Made by a program: the position numbers and the translations under genes
The notes under the pieces: model-generated
What the model saw: the letters and a program-made list of their open reading frames with translations, nothing else
The model's database searches: none
What the model was told of the DNA's origin: nothing
From: Lachnospiraceae bacterium AF51-6-b8A
GTDB lineage: Bacteria; Bacillota; Clostridia; Lachnospirales; Lachnospiraceae
Assembly (NCBI GenBank): GCA_027682585.1
Contig: JAQCZH010000001.1
Coordinates: 851,685-915,684, forward strand
DNA length: 64,000 nt
Direction: 5' to 3'
Shown here: in pieces, positions 19,209-27,694 of the stretch
Layout of the letters: the number at the start of each line of letters is the position of its first letter
How positions within the stretch are numbered: the stretch's first letter is position 1

Positions 19209-20657
19209 TCAGCTCAGCTTCTCAATGGCTGCCTGAATGCGGGCGATGGTCTGTTCTTTTCCCAGGATCGACATCAGTTCTGTCGCTCCGCCAGGAGTCA
19301 TCTGCTTGCCTGACACCGCTGTTCGAAGAGGCCAGAAGACATATCCATTCTTGTATTCGTGTTCTCTGGCAAATCCCTTGCAGGCCTCAAAAAGCCCCTC
19401 ATTGCTGTAATCTTCCTGCGTCTTCAGAAGAGGCAGAATTTCCAACAGTGTCTTGCGGGAGTTCTCCGGCGTGGTCTTCATCTTCTTATGCCGATACATG
19501 GCCGCATCGTAATCGGGAACAGCATCAAAGAAATCCACATGCTCCTTGATATCCGGAAAGATTTCAATGCGGGACTGCAGCATGGACGCTATTGCCCGCA
19601 GATCATAGTCCCCCCTGACATATTCCCGCAAGTAGGGCAAAGCCATCTCATAGAAGCTGTCGAAGGGAAGTGCCCTGATATACTCTCCATTCATCCACTT
19701 GAGCTTTTCGATATCGAAGACCGCGGGAGACTTGGACAGGCGATGATAGTCAAATGCCTTAACCAGTTCCTCCAGGGAGAAGATCTCCCGATTTTCCTCC
19801 GGACTCCAGCCCAGAAGAGCTACATAATTGACAATGGCCTCGGAGAGGAAGCCCTGGTCAATCAGGTCTTCATAAGAGGAATGACCGCTTCTCTTAGACA
19901 GCTTCTGATGATCCGTATTCGTGATCAAAGGACAGTGAATGTAAGTGGGAATCTCCCAGCCGAAAGCCTCATAGAGGCGATTGTACTTGGGAGAGGAGGA
20001 CAGGTACTCATTGCCTCTGACCACATGAGTAATCCCCATCAAATGGTCGTCGACCACATTGGCAAAATTGTATGTCGGATACCCGTCCGACTTAATCAGA
20101 ATCATGTCGTCCAATTCCGCATTGTCCACAGAAATATGACCATAGATCTCGTCCTCAAAGGAAGTCTGTCCTTCTCTGGGATTGTTCTGGCGGATGACGT
20201 AGGGAAGACCGGCATCCAGCCTGGCCTGCACCTGCTCCGGAGTCAGATGCAGACAGTGCTTGTCATAAATAGCGATCTCCTTATCTCCAACTTTGACCTT
20301 GAGATTGGCCAGGCGCTCCGGCGTACAGAAACAATAGTAGGCCTCTCCACGATCAACCAGTTCCCTGGCGTACTTCAGATAAATTCCCTGGGCCTGACGC
20401 TGGGACTGCACATAAGGGCCAACCCCGCCGTCCTTATCTGGCCCTTCGTCATGAATCAGCCCCGTCCTGGCCAGAGTCCGATAGATGATATCTACCGCCC
20501 CCTCCACATAGCGTTCCTGATCCGTGTCCTCAATGCGAAGAATAAAATCTCCGCCCTCGTGCTTGGCCACCAGATAGGCATACAGAGCTGTTCTCAAATT
20601 CCCAACATGCATGCGGCCTGTAGGGCTGGGGGCAAATCTCGTTCTAATCTTACTCAT
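19209..20657 (-). CDS. gltX: glutamate--tRNA ligase
   Basis: Class I aminoacyl-tRNA synthetase charging tRNA-Glu (and tRNA-Gln in organisms using the transamidation route). The HIGH-type motif is [19 protein letters not shown] (residues 11-29, H17-V-G-N20). [13 protein letters not shown] follows, and the KMSKS-type motif [13 protein letters not shown] lies near residue 255. The alpha-helical anticodon-binding domain fills the C-terminus. At 482 residues it is full length. The leader is about 125 nt, begins at a promoter with a perfect palindrome, and contains a GC-rich hairpin. Confidence 0.96.
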   Translation of the reverse strand: MSKIRTRFAPSPTGRMHVGNLRTALYAYLVAKHEGGDFILRIEDTDQERYVEGAVDIIYRTLARTGLIHDEGPDKDGGVGPYVQSQRQAQGIYLKYARELVDRGEAYYCFCTPERLANLKVKVGDKEIAIYDKHCLHLTPEQVQARLDAGLPYVIRQNNPREGQTSFEDEIYGHISVDNAELDDMILIKSDGYPTYNFANVVDDHLMGITHVVRGNEYLSSSPKYNRLYEAFGWEIPTYIHCPLITNTDHQKLSKRSGHSSYEDLIDQGFLSEAIVNYVALLGWSPEENREIFSLEELVKAFDYHRLSKSPAVFDIEKLKWMNGEYIRALPFDSFYEMALPYLREYVRGDYDLRAIASMLQSRIEIFPDIKEHVDFFDAVPDYDAAMYRHKKMKTTPENSRKTLLEILPLLKTQEDYSNEGLFEACKGFAREHEYKNGYVFWPLRTAVSGKQMTPGGATELMSILGKEQTIARIQAAIEKLS

Positions 20658-20713
20658 CTTCTATCTCCGATCCGCGATATGATGACGGCGTTGTCTCCTG
20701 ACATCCGCAGGTG

Positions 20714-20739
20714 CCTGCGCACCAGCACAGATGCGCAGG
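20714..20739 (-). promoter_or_regulatory. GC-rich hairpin in gltX leader
   Basis: CCTGCGCA (20714-20721) and TGCGCAGG (20732-20739) form a perfect 8-bp stem with a 10-nt loop in the untranslated leader of gltX. There is no T-tract, so it is not a terminator. A T-box is not recognisable. Confidence 0.5.
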
Positions 20740-20782
20740 GCGGCCTTTTATCATCACACCAACTGCCTGAATTTGCAATACA

Positions 20783-20818
20783 GCTTACTAGTCTAGTAAG
20801 CCCGATCTGTCTTGTCAA
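20783..20818 (-). promoter_or_regulatory. gltX promoter with operator-like 19-bp palindrome
   Basis: On the minus strand TTGACA (20813-20818), 17 bp, TAGACT (20790-20795). The perfect palindrome GCTTACTAG-A-CTAGTAAGC at 20783-20801 covers the -10 and the likely start point, a typical repressor position. Confidence 0.7.
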
Positions 20819-20863
20819 TCTGCTTTCGTGGCAGTACAATAAGCGCTCCTTTTGTCGGCCTGG

Positions 20864-21673
20864 CTAGACTGCCCCCCTGGCATACACCTCTTCCAGCCGA
20901 TGCAGTTCCCGGACCACCTCTTTACTGCCGGCCTCTTTCATGTGATTTAATTTCACCCCGTAACTGACCAGATCCGTGCTCTTAGCCAGGTCGCGGATTC
21001 CCGACGCAACGCTCTCCAAAGTCTCCTCTGTGACATGATAGCGCTGTCTTTGTATTTCCACCATATCCAGATCCCCCCTCAGATAATAACTGGAAAACAT
21101 AGCGCGCAAAGAGACCTGACGGGCATTTCTCTGAAACGCCTTCTCGAAACATTCTCCCGCTTCTTTATAGAAGAAAATCCGGCTGTAAGCCGTTCCCATG
21201 TTATGATAGAGATCTCCGACGATTCTGGGATTGGTCGTGGCTTCTGAGAGTTCCGACAGCAAATTTCGGTACATATTGACTGCCTCCTGATAGCGCCCCA
21301 GGGCCACCATACGGTCACAGGCCATTTTTTGACGTTCTCCGATTCCCTTGCCAGCTAAAGCCGCGATGGTTCCGGTAATTTCCTGAACCTCCTGTCTTGA
21401 CAGATAACCGACGCCAAAAAGCAGTGTTCCCACAAAAACATGCAGGGCAGCTTTGTCGCGGATCAGTCTTCGCAGTCTCTGCGCCAATTCATGCATCCCC
21501 GCCTGCGTGTCAATCCACTGGCATAGTTCCAGACTCATAAAGGTCTCATCCAGCGTCTGAATATGCGTGGCCAGATAAAAACTCAGTTCCTCAGGACTGA
21601 AGATGCGAATTCCCTCCTGGGTTCGATAGGGCGAAGCCGCCAGAGGAGAACAGCACAGAATGCATTCACTCAT
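20864..21673 (-). CDS. small helical-repeat (TPR-like) protein of the DUF5716/DUF5717 operon
   Basis: It is 269 residues and has no assigned function. It begins with a cysteine-rich stretch MSECILCCSPLAASPYR. The middle (about 115-215) has TPR-like helix pairs, for example ALGRYQEAVNMYRNLLSEL and NMGTAYSRIFFYKEAGECFE. No signal peptide or membrane helix is evident. The ATG at 21673 overlaps the stop of the DUF5716 gene as ATGA, a sign of translational coupling, with AAGGAG just upstream. It is the last gene of the three-gene unit; no terminator is seen before the gltX promoter. A protein-binding adaptor role is inference. Confidence 0.72.
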   Translation of the reverse strand: MSECILCCSPLAASPYRTQEGIRIFSPEELSFYLATHIQTLDETFMSLELCQWIDTQAGMHELAQRLRRLIRDKAALHVFVGTLLFGVGYLSRQEVQEITGTIAALAGKGIGERQKMACDRMVALGRYQEAVNMYRNLLSELSEATTNPRIVGDLYHNMGTAYSRIFFYKEAGECFEKAFQRNARQVSLRAMFSSYYLRGDLDMVEIQRQRYHVTEETLESVASGIRDLAKSTDLVSYGVKLNHMKEAGSKEVVRELHRLEEVYARGAV

Positions 21674-22920
21674 CTTTCTCCTTCTTTCTTCGGAAGACAT
21701 ATGCGATGCGTCCAGGTCTGTCCGCTGGAGGGATAGAGTTCTCCAAAGCCAAGATCCTGGATCACTATGTCAATCTTCTTCTCTTCAGTTGACCTGGCCT
21801 GAACGCGAAGGCGGCTGGTTTTAGGCGGGCGGTTAGGAAGATCGGTCAGTTCGATCACATGCAGGTATGCCTTTTCCTGTTGCGGTTCCTGCAGCCATAT
21901 CTCAAGTTCTGCCTGTTTATCCAGGATAACCTCGCAACTTCCCTCCGCTTCATACCGATTTTCTCCCGCCGCAAGCAGAGTACAGAATTCCCTCTTTCCA
22001 CGATTGAGAACCTGTAGTCCCACATTGATCTTCAGATCGCTGGAAGAGAGATAGGCAAAAGGCCAGGCCTCGTCAGATACCCGAACACGACCGCAGTAGC
22101 AGGCCCCCTTCGTATACAGGTTTTTCCCCATGAAGACCCTGCGTCCCCTGCAGAGCCGATTAAGAGAGAGCTTCATCCAGTCTCCATCAAAGCCATTCCC
22201 AATCAGATATACCGCAGAGATACGGTCCCCTGTAAAGTTTCTGTCAATGATCTGATCAAAACAGAGATCACGGTCATCCGCATCGATGGACAGGTTCTTC
22301 TCCTCAATGGTCACCAACTGGGGCATGGTCTTCTGATCCCGATGCAGGCGCCAAAATCTCATGGAATCTCCCTGGCAGGAAAAAAGCGCGACATCGCCCA
22401 CAAAAATCTGAGCCTGTTGGTGAAAAACATAGTAGTAGAAACTCTCCTTTCGATCAATCACTCTGACCAATTCCCTGGAATAGCGCATAGCGTCTGCCAG
22501 CCTGTGAATCATTTTGACCCGGGGGGCGTCTATATGGTCCAGAGCGAAGACGATCTGTCCCAGAACCATTTGCCCCATAAACTGGGGCGTCAGCGCCATG
22601 AGATGGCTGAGAAAGCGCAAAAGGAGATCAAAGGAAGGGTAGGGTTTGCCCTCAAGATAGACCTCTTCCCCGACAAGAGCCCTTGAAAACAGTTGATCGA
22701 CCAAGTCGGCCTCCTGTAGCCTGGCTGCCTGGACAGCATCTTCGCCGCAGAGCCATCTGTCCTCTCCTCTGCATCGGCCAATACAGGTTGGAATCTGGTA
22801 GAGACCGCTTCCCAGAACCGGGCTCATGGTCTGCGGCTCTCTGTGCATGGAATCCAGGTAGGAAAACATGGTATAAGAATCGTCCAAGTCAATACCGTAA
22901 TAGATTCGATTATCTCCCAT
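21670..22920 (-). CDS. DUF5716 family protein with possible actin/Hsp70-like fold
   Basis: It is 416 residues, function unknown. The N-terminus IYYGIDLDDSYTMFSYL resembles the phosphate-1 loop of the actin/Hsp70 ATPase fold (GIDLG-T-x-x), and SAVYLIGNGFDGDWM near 245 resembles the adenosine-binding VFLVGG segment. I regard this fold assignment as plausible, not shown. The last 120 residues look beta-rich. It starts 12 nt after the DUF5717 stop with GGAGGGAAAGG upstream, and overlaps the next gene by 4 nt. The family is found mainly in Lachnospiraceae-type genomes. Confidence 0.75.
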   Translation of the reverse strand: MGDNRIYYGIDLDDSYTMFSYLDSMHREPQTMSPVLGSGLYQIPTCIGRCRGEDRWLCGEDAVQAARLQEADLVDQLFSRALVGEEVYLEGKPYPSFDLLLRFLSHLMALTPQFMGQMVLGQIVFALDHIDAPRVKMIHRLADAMRYSRELVRVIDRKESFYYYVFHQQAQIFVGDVALFSCQGDSMRFWRLHRDQKTMPQLVTIEEKNLSIDADDRDLCFDQIIDRNFTGDRISAVYLIGNGFDGDWMKLSLNRLCRGRRVFMGKNLYTKGACYCGRVRVSDEAWPFAYLSSSDLKINVGLQVLNRGKREFCTLLAAGENRYEAEGSCEVILDKQAELEIWLQEPQQEKAYLHVIELTDLPNRPPKTSRLRVQARSTEEKKIDIVIQDLGFGELYPSSGQTWTHRICLPKKEGER

Positions 22921-22932
22921 TACCTTTCCCTC

Positions 22933-25900
22933 CTAGAGCAGGGAAAACACCTTTGATGCGATATTTTCCTGCATGCGATAATCCATCATCTCCTGTATTC
23001 CCTGTTCCAGATTTCCCTGACGAATCAGTTCCTCCATGCGGTTCAGCCGGGTGTAGGCCGCCTGCTCTGCAATATCTGTCTGAGACTGACAGCTGATCTT
23101 ACCGCGAGCCGCCGGATCCATTCCCCGCAGATCATCCTGAATCAGATAATCTACGGTCTGTCCTTTGAAAAGCACCATCTGCTTGACATAGAGACCACAG
23201 TACATCTCCGGCATCACTTCTTCCCGATAGCCTCCATCCGGAAGAGAGTAACGGATATGCACCGTCTGCTGGGGTTCCGACTGGTATTCGATCAGGACCT
23301 TGTCATAGAGCTGATACTTCATGAGCAGACTGCGGTCAATCCGCTGCATGAAGGAAAAGCGAATCTGCTGAGAAAGCGCCTGACCAATCAGACGATCAAG
23401 CAGGGCAAATTCCGGATTGGTCAGTTTCTCTGACCAGCAGAGCCGTTTCATCAGAGCCAGCATGCAGGATTGAGAGGGAGATCTTCTCCTGATGTAATCA
23501 TCATAGATATAGAAGAAAATATGCTCGGGAATTTCATGATCCTTCACGTCTACATCCAGCAGATAGCGGTGGGCAAAGAAATTCTGATAGGCCTCCATAA
23601 TCTTGCTGTTTGACCGCTGTTTTCGGTAGTAGTCATAGACCTCGGGCAGACCTTCTGGAATGTCCTCTGTATAGAGGGATTGTACTAAAATACGCTCCGC
23701 CAGGGCCAGGCGATTCCGTTTTGCCTCCCCGGCCAGTTTCCACAGAGTCATCATGCGGTCAGTCGTCCCGACAAATCCCTCTAGCATAAAGGAAAGAAGT
23801 TCCTCCCCCCATCGGCCGGAAGCTTCCCCTTCCCTGATACGATCCAGTAAAAGTCCACAGAAGCTCAAGCCAATATCCCGGTTTCCGTCCTCGTCTTCTC
23901 CCAGGCAGACCGCGCTGATCAATCCCGCCAGGTCTTCCGCTTCCAGATCCGGTACAGGGAAGTCCTGCAGAGCCATATAGGCCTTGTGATACTGCCCACT
24001 GTGAATCCAGGAAGTCAGCACATCCTTTCGCATGTTTTGGGCTATCCCCGTCAAATCTGCCACTTTGCGAAAATACCTCTCGATCACACTCTCCTGCCCG
24101 GCAGCCAGCAGATCCCCACTCATTGACGGATAATAAAGAGCCAGATAGTCCTCACGCAGCTTATAAGAGGACAGCATGGCAAGCATCTGCTGACGGTTCA
24201 GAGACATATGCGGTCGCAGAGAAAGCCCGTAAAGCAGGTATGGAATACTGTCCGGCGCCAGAGGAGCCAGTTTCTTATAGAAGCGTTCAATATCCAGAAG
24301 AGGCTCAATGCCAAGCAGAGAATCTCCCTCCGTAATCGCCCCATTCTCATCCTCTAAAACCAAAAGCCGGTCTTTCCCATAAAGAGGCAGATAGGCCGAG
24401 TGATCTGCCACTGACGCGATCATCGGATCCTTTAATGCCCGATGATAGACAAGTACCCGCCTGGATCCCTCCGCTGTACAGAGAATCTTATGGACAAAGA
24501 GCAGAGGCGCCATAGCCCTGGCCACCGTTTCCGACGGAGTAATGCGATCCAGATAATCATTATAGACAATGGCAATATTATCATCGATTCTCCCATCAAT
24601 CATCATCCGTTCTGCAAACCGATTCAGCGAATCACGATAGGCTTCATATGTCTTCGGATCCTGATCGCGAAATGAAACGATATTCGCAAAGAGCAGGGAC
24701 TGCTTGTCCAGAGGCAGATTATTCTTGATAAGAAAATACTGCGCTGGCAGAGGGGCAATCTGGTGAATCGCATCCTGGGGCATGGACATGATATAGGCCT
24801 CATAGAGTCCAGTGACATTGACCCCACTTCCAATGGCCCGCTCATACCAGGCTAATGCCCTGGCAGAACGATTGGATCCCCGAAGGAGATATTGAATCAG
24901 AGCTGTCAGATGATCCCGGCTCGGATAGGCTTCGACCGCCTCCATAAAGATACGAGCCCAGGCTCTGTCATAGGTTCTGGCTCCTGCGAGAATCTTGACC
25001 AGGCGGTCAGCCAGAGCCGCTGAAAAAGCCCGACGGCTTCTAACCCAGGAGAAGAATCCAAGGGCAAAATCATCAGCCTCTGCCAGCAGATAAGGTTCCT
25101 CTCTCAATAGATCGTAGGCCTCTAAATAGAGCAGGGGAGAGTGGATGCGAACAGCCTCTCTGGAAATTGCAGTGTATTTCTCAGAGTTTTCCCTATCTTC
25201 CGACCGCAGGAGACAACAGAAGAGATCCACCCGATCTCTGTGCCTCCGGGAAATGGCATCGAGCTGCCGGATGAGTTCTCTCCGATTCCGACTGTCTTCA
25301 GACAAACCGCAGTAAAGGTAGATAAGGAAGCCCCATTCCGGGCTGTTCTTGTCTATAATATTCTCCTTCAGGCGCCCGATCAGATCAAGAGCCTCCTCTG
25401 TCTGATCATTTTCAATCAAAGCCAGAATCTGCAAAAGCTGCCAGAAGGCATCCTGACTCGAGGACAGGCGACGCAGATCCTCCAGATCCCGCAGCCAGCG
25501 ATGGCACCATTCTGGTCTGCTCATACGACCGAGTCGATAAGACTCATAATCACGCATCACCCTTACAATCAACGTTCTCTGGCTCTGACGGATCCCGGGA
25601 ATGGCAGAAGGAAAATCCCCGCGGGTCGCCTGGATATGAAGCTCATGAATCAGACCGTTGGTCTCCATCTGAATCACAGCAAAATTTACGCCTGCCCGAA
25701 GCTTCCTGGGATGCAGCAAATAAGAGACATCCGCCGATTGTCCCAGGAAGTCCTCGGATCTGATTTTGCACTTCTCCAAAGTGACAAAATCTCCCTGGCT
25801 GGTCAGACAAATCTCACCATGCCCCCATCCCCTCTTGAGCAGATGAATCTTGTCCTCCTCTTCCTCCTGCAGCCGGGAGTACTTGCGGGTCTCGTCCGGC

Positions 25901-26505
25901 AGGCCGAAGACCAGCGCCTCCTTAAGTCCGGCATCTACCAGAAAATGTTCCAGATTTACACCTGAGAGATTCCCCCTGCGATAAGCCCGGTAGAGGAGCT
26001 GCAGCCTTTGATCCTGCCGCCTGATCCAATGGGCGAAAGCATCCGAAAAAAAGAGAGATAACGCCTCCCGCCAGTGATCCCTGGCCAAAAGAGCAAATTG
26101 CCGGATCTCTTTGATCTGACCGATGGAGGACATCAGCTTCGCCTCCTGATAGGTGATCTCGTATGGAACCTGTAGGGTAAGCTGATTCGCCACAATTGTC
26201 ATATGTCCCCGAAGGCAGTCTCCTGCCAATGACTTGGGCAAATGAACCTCATAGGAAATCACATTTTGCAGCCCCTCAAATTGGGGCGTTGTACAGACCA
26301 CATAGGGGTTGGAGGAATAGACGATTCCGCGAAGAGGAATTTCATTGCAGGAGACGACGGTAAAAGAGCCGCTGACATAACTTGCCTCAGCGGCCTCAAC
26401 TGCAATCCGATCAGGTTTTACCAGAACCTGAGGACTGGGAGTATCAAATTCATCATTGGCCAAACGCCAGATCCTCTTACGCACCTGCTCTATTCCTATT
26501 CTCAT
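22933..26505 (-). CDS. giant DUF5717 family protein
   Basis: About 1190 residues, no known function. Residues about 25-120 look like a beta-sandwich (SFTVVSCNEIPLRG, VHLPKSLAGD), the next several hundred are helical with repeated helix pairs suggesting a solenoid, and the C-terminal part about 1080-1150 is again beta-rich (IRYSLPDGGYREE, VDYLIQDDLRG). No signal peptide or transmembrane segment, so presumably cytosolic. The ATG at 26505 has no clear ribosome site; a GTG at 26484 with AGGA 10 nt upstream may be the real start. It is first gene of the operon, driven by a TTGCGG-17-TATAAT promoter. Confidence 0.78.
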   Translation of the reverse strand: MRIGIEQVRKRIWRLANDEFDTPSPQVLVKPDRIAVEAAEASYVSGSFTVVSCNEIPLRGIVYSSNPYVVCTTPQFEGLQNVISYEVHLPKSLAGDCLRGHMTIVANQLTLQVPYEITYQEAKLMSSIGQIKEIRQFALLARDHWREALSLFFSDAFAHWIRRQDQRLQLLYRAYRRGNLSGVNLEHFLVDAGLKEALVFGLPDETRKYSRLQEEEEDKIHLLKRGWGHGEICLTSQGDFVTLEKCKIRSEDFLGQSADVSYLLHPRKLRAGVNFAVIQMETNGLIHELHIQATRGDFPSAIPGIRQSQRTLIVRVMRDYESYRLGRMSRPEWCHRWLRDLEDLRRLSSSQDAFWQLLQILALIENDQTEEALDLIGRLKENIIDKNSPEWGFLIYLYCGLSEDSRNRRELIRQLDAISRRHRDRVDLFCCLLRSEDRENSEKYTAISREAVRIHSPLLYLEAYDLLREEPYLLAEADDFALGFFSWVRSRRAFSAALADRLVKILAGARTYDRAWARIFMEAVEAYPSRDHLTALIQYLLRGSNRSARALAWYERAIGSGVNVTGLYEAYIMSMPQDAIHQIAPLPAQYFLIKNNLPLDKQSLLFANIVSFRDQDPKTYEAYRDSLNRFAERMMIDGRIDDNIAIVYNDYLDRITPSETVARAMAPLLFVHKILCTAEGSRRVLVYHRALKDPMIASVADHSAYLPLYGKDRLLVLEDENGAITEGDSLLGIEPLLDIERFYKKLAPLAPDSIPYLLYGLSLRPHMSLNRQQMLAMLSSYKLREDYLALYYPSMSGDLLAAGQESVIERYFRKVADLTGIAQNMRKDVLTSWIHSGQYHKAYMALQDFPVPDLEAEDLAGLISAVCLGEDEDGNRDIGLSFCGLLLDRIREGEASGRWGEELLSFMLEGFVGTTDRMMTLWKLAGEAKRNRLALAERILVQSLYTEDIPEGLPEVYDYYRKQRSNSKIMEAYQNFFAHRYLLDVDVKDHEIPEHIFFYIYDDYIRRRSPSQSCMLALMKRLCWSEKLTNPEFALLDRLIGQALSQQIRFSFMQRIDRSLLMKYQLYDKVLIEYQSEPQQTVHIRYSLPDGGYREEVMPEMYCGLYVKQMVLFKGQTVDYLIQDDLRGMDPAARGKISCQSQTDIAEQAAYTRLNRMEELIRQGNLEQGIQEMMDYRMQENIASKVFSLL

Positions 26506-26508
26506 CGC

Positions 26509-26564
26509 TTGAAGGCTGTATTTTCATCAGCTAAAATTATAGCCAAAGAAAGAACCCGCCGCAA
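26509..26564. promoter_or_regulatory. overlapping divergent promoters between DUF5717 operon and the aminotransferase gene
   Basis: Plus strand: TTGAAG (26509-26514), 17 bp, TAAAAT (26532-26537). Minus strand: TTGCGG (26559-26564), 17 bp, TATAAT (26536-26541). The two -10 boxes share two base pairs, so polymerase cannot occupy both at once. Confidence 0.65.
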
Positions 26565-26595
26565 GGCAATGCACGCCGGTCAGAGGAGTCAGATT

Positions 26596-27690
26596 ATGGG
26601 ACAAATTCAGCACAGGGATCATTTTCACGGAAGCGATCTGGAGAAAATTGAGCAAATATACGGCATCCGAAAAGAGGAAATCATCTCCTTCTCCGCCAAT
26701 GTCAACCCCCTGGGGATCTCGTCCAAACTGCGCCAGGGACTGGCAGAACATGTCGATGCCATTACTTCCTACCCCGATCGGGAATACACCTCTCTTCGAC
26801 GCTGCATCGGACAGTACCTGACATGTGACATGGAGCAGATTGTGGTTGGCAACGGTTCAACGGAACTGATCTCCCTCTTCATCGACTTCATCCATCCGAA
26901 GAGAGCTCTGATCTTAGGTCCTACCTACTCTGAATATGAGCGCTCCGTCGGTCTTAGCGGGGGCAACAGCCACTATTATCCTCTCCATGCCAAAGAGGGC
27001 TTCACTCTCCATACGGAGGATCTCTGCGCCAAATTGTCAGAGGACTATCAGCTGCTTATCCTCTGCAATCCCAATAATCCCACTTCCACACTCATCCCCC
27101 GCCAGCAGATGCGAAGAATCCTGGACACCTGTAAGATGCTGGGTATCTACGTCCTTGTGGACGAAACTTATATCGAATTCACCAGGGATGTCGGCGCCTC
27201 CTCTTCCATTCCTCTGACCAGAGACTACAACAATCTGATTGTTCTGCGCGGAACATCCAAATTCTTTGCCGCCCCGGGCCTGCGCTTGGGTTATGCCGTC
27301 CTGAGCAACCCAGATATCATTTCCACGGTTCGGCGGGTCAAAAATCCCTGGATGATCAACGCACTTGCGGATGTCGCCGGTCAGCTGATGTTCACCGATG
27401 AGGACTATAAGACGAAGACCCGCCGCCTCATTCTCTCAGAACGGGAACGACTCTATCATCTCTTTTTATCTTCCGACCGCTTCAAGCCCTATGACCCTCA
27501 GGCAAATTTCATGCTCCTTCGCATTGAAGATCCTTCCATAAACGCGGCTGATCTCTTCGACCTCTGTATTCGCCAGAAGATGATGATCCGGGACTGTTCT
27601 ACCTTCCCCTTCCTCTCCGACCGCTATATCCGCTTCTGCTTTATGAAGCCTGAAGACAATGATCGGCTGATGAATCTGCTTCTGTCCTGA
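26596..27690 (+). CDS. PLP-dependent class I/II aminotransferase, CobD/HisC-like
   Basis: It is 364 residues of aminotransferase fold type I. The N-terminus HFHGSDLEKIEQIYG followed by IISFSANVNPLGIS is the pattern of L-threonine-O-3-phosphate decarboxylase (CobD) and its relatives. LCNPNNPTS, VDETYIEF and the PLP lysine in RGTSKFFAAPGLRLGY are also present. CobD makes the aminopropanol arm of cobalamin, which would suit the B12-dependent MetH at 45.4 kb, but no other cob gene is here, so histidinol-phosphate aminotransferase or an unassigned aminotransferase remains possible. ATG at 26596 with GAGGAG; it ends 4 nt from the convergent glycerate kinase. Confidence 0.82.
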   Translation: MGQIQHRDHFHGSDLEKIEQIYGIRKEEIISFSANVNPLGISSKLRQGLAEHVDAITSYPDREYTSLRRCIGQYLTCDMEQIVVGNGSTELISLFIDFIHPKRALILGPTYSEYERSVGLSGGNSHYYPLHAKEGFTLHTEDLCAKLSEDYQLLILCNPNNPTSTLIPRQQMRRILDTCKMLGIYVLVDETYIEFTRDVGASSSIPLTRDYNNLIVLRGTSKFFAAPGLRLGYAVLSNPDIISTVRRVKNPWMINALADVAGQLMFTDEDYKTKTRRLILSERERLYHLFLSSDRFKPYDPQANFMLLRIEDPSINAADLFDLCIRQKMMIRDCSTFPFLSDRYIRFCFMKPEDNDRLMNLLLS

Positions 27691-27694
27691 TCCG

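Noticed and set aside
19359..20867. A 502-codon plus-strand open frame opposite gltX
   Set aside because: It lies antisense to an unmistakable gltX, has no ribosome site and a composition typical of the reverse frame of a GC-richer gene.
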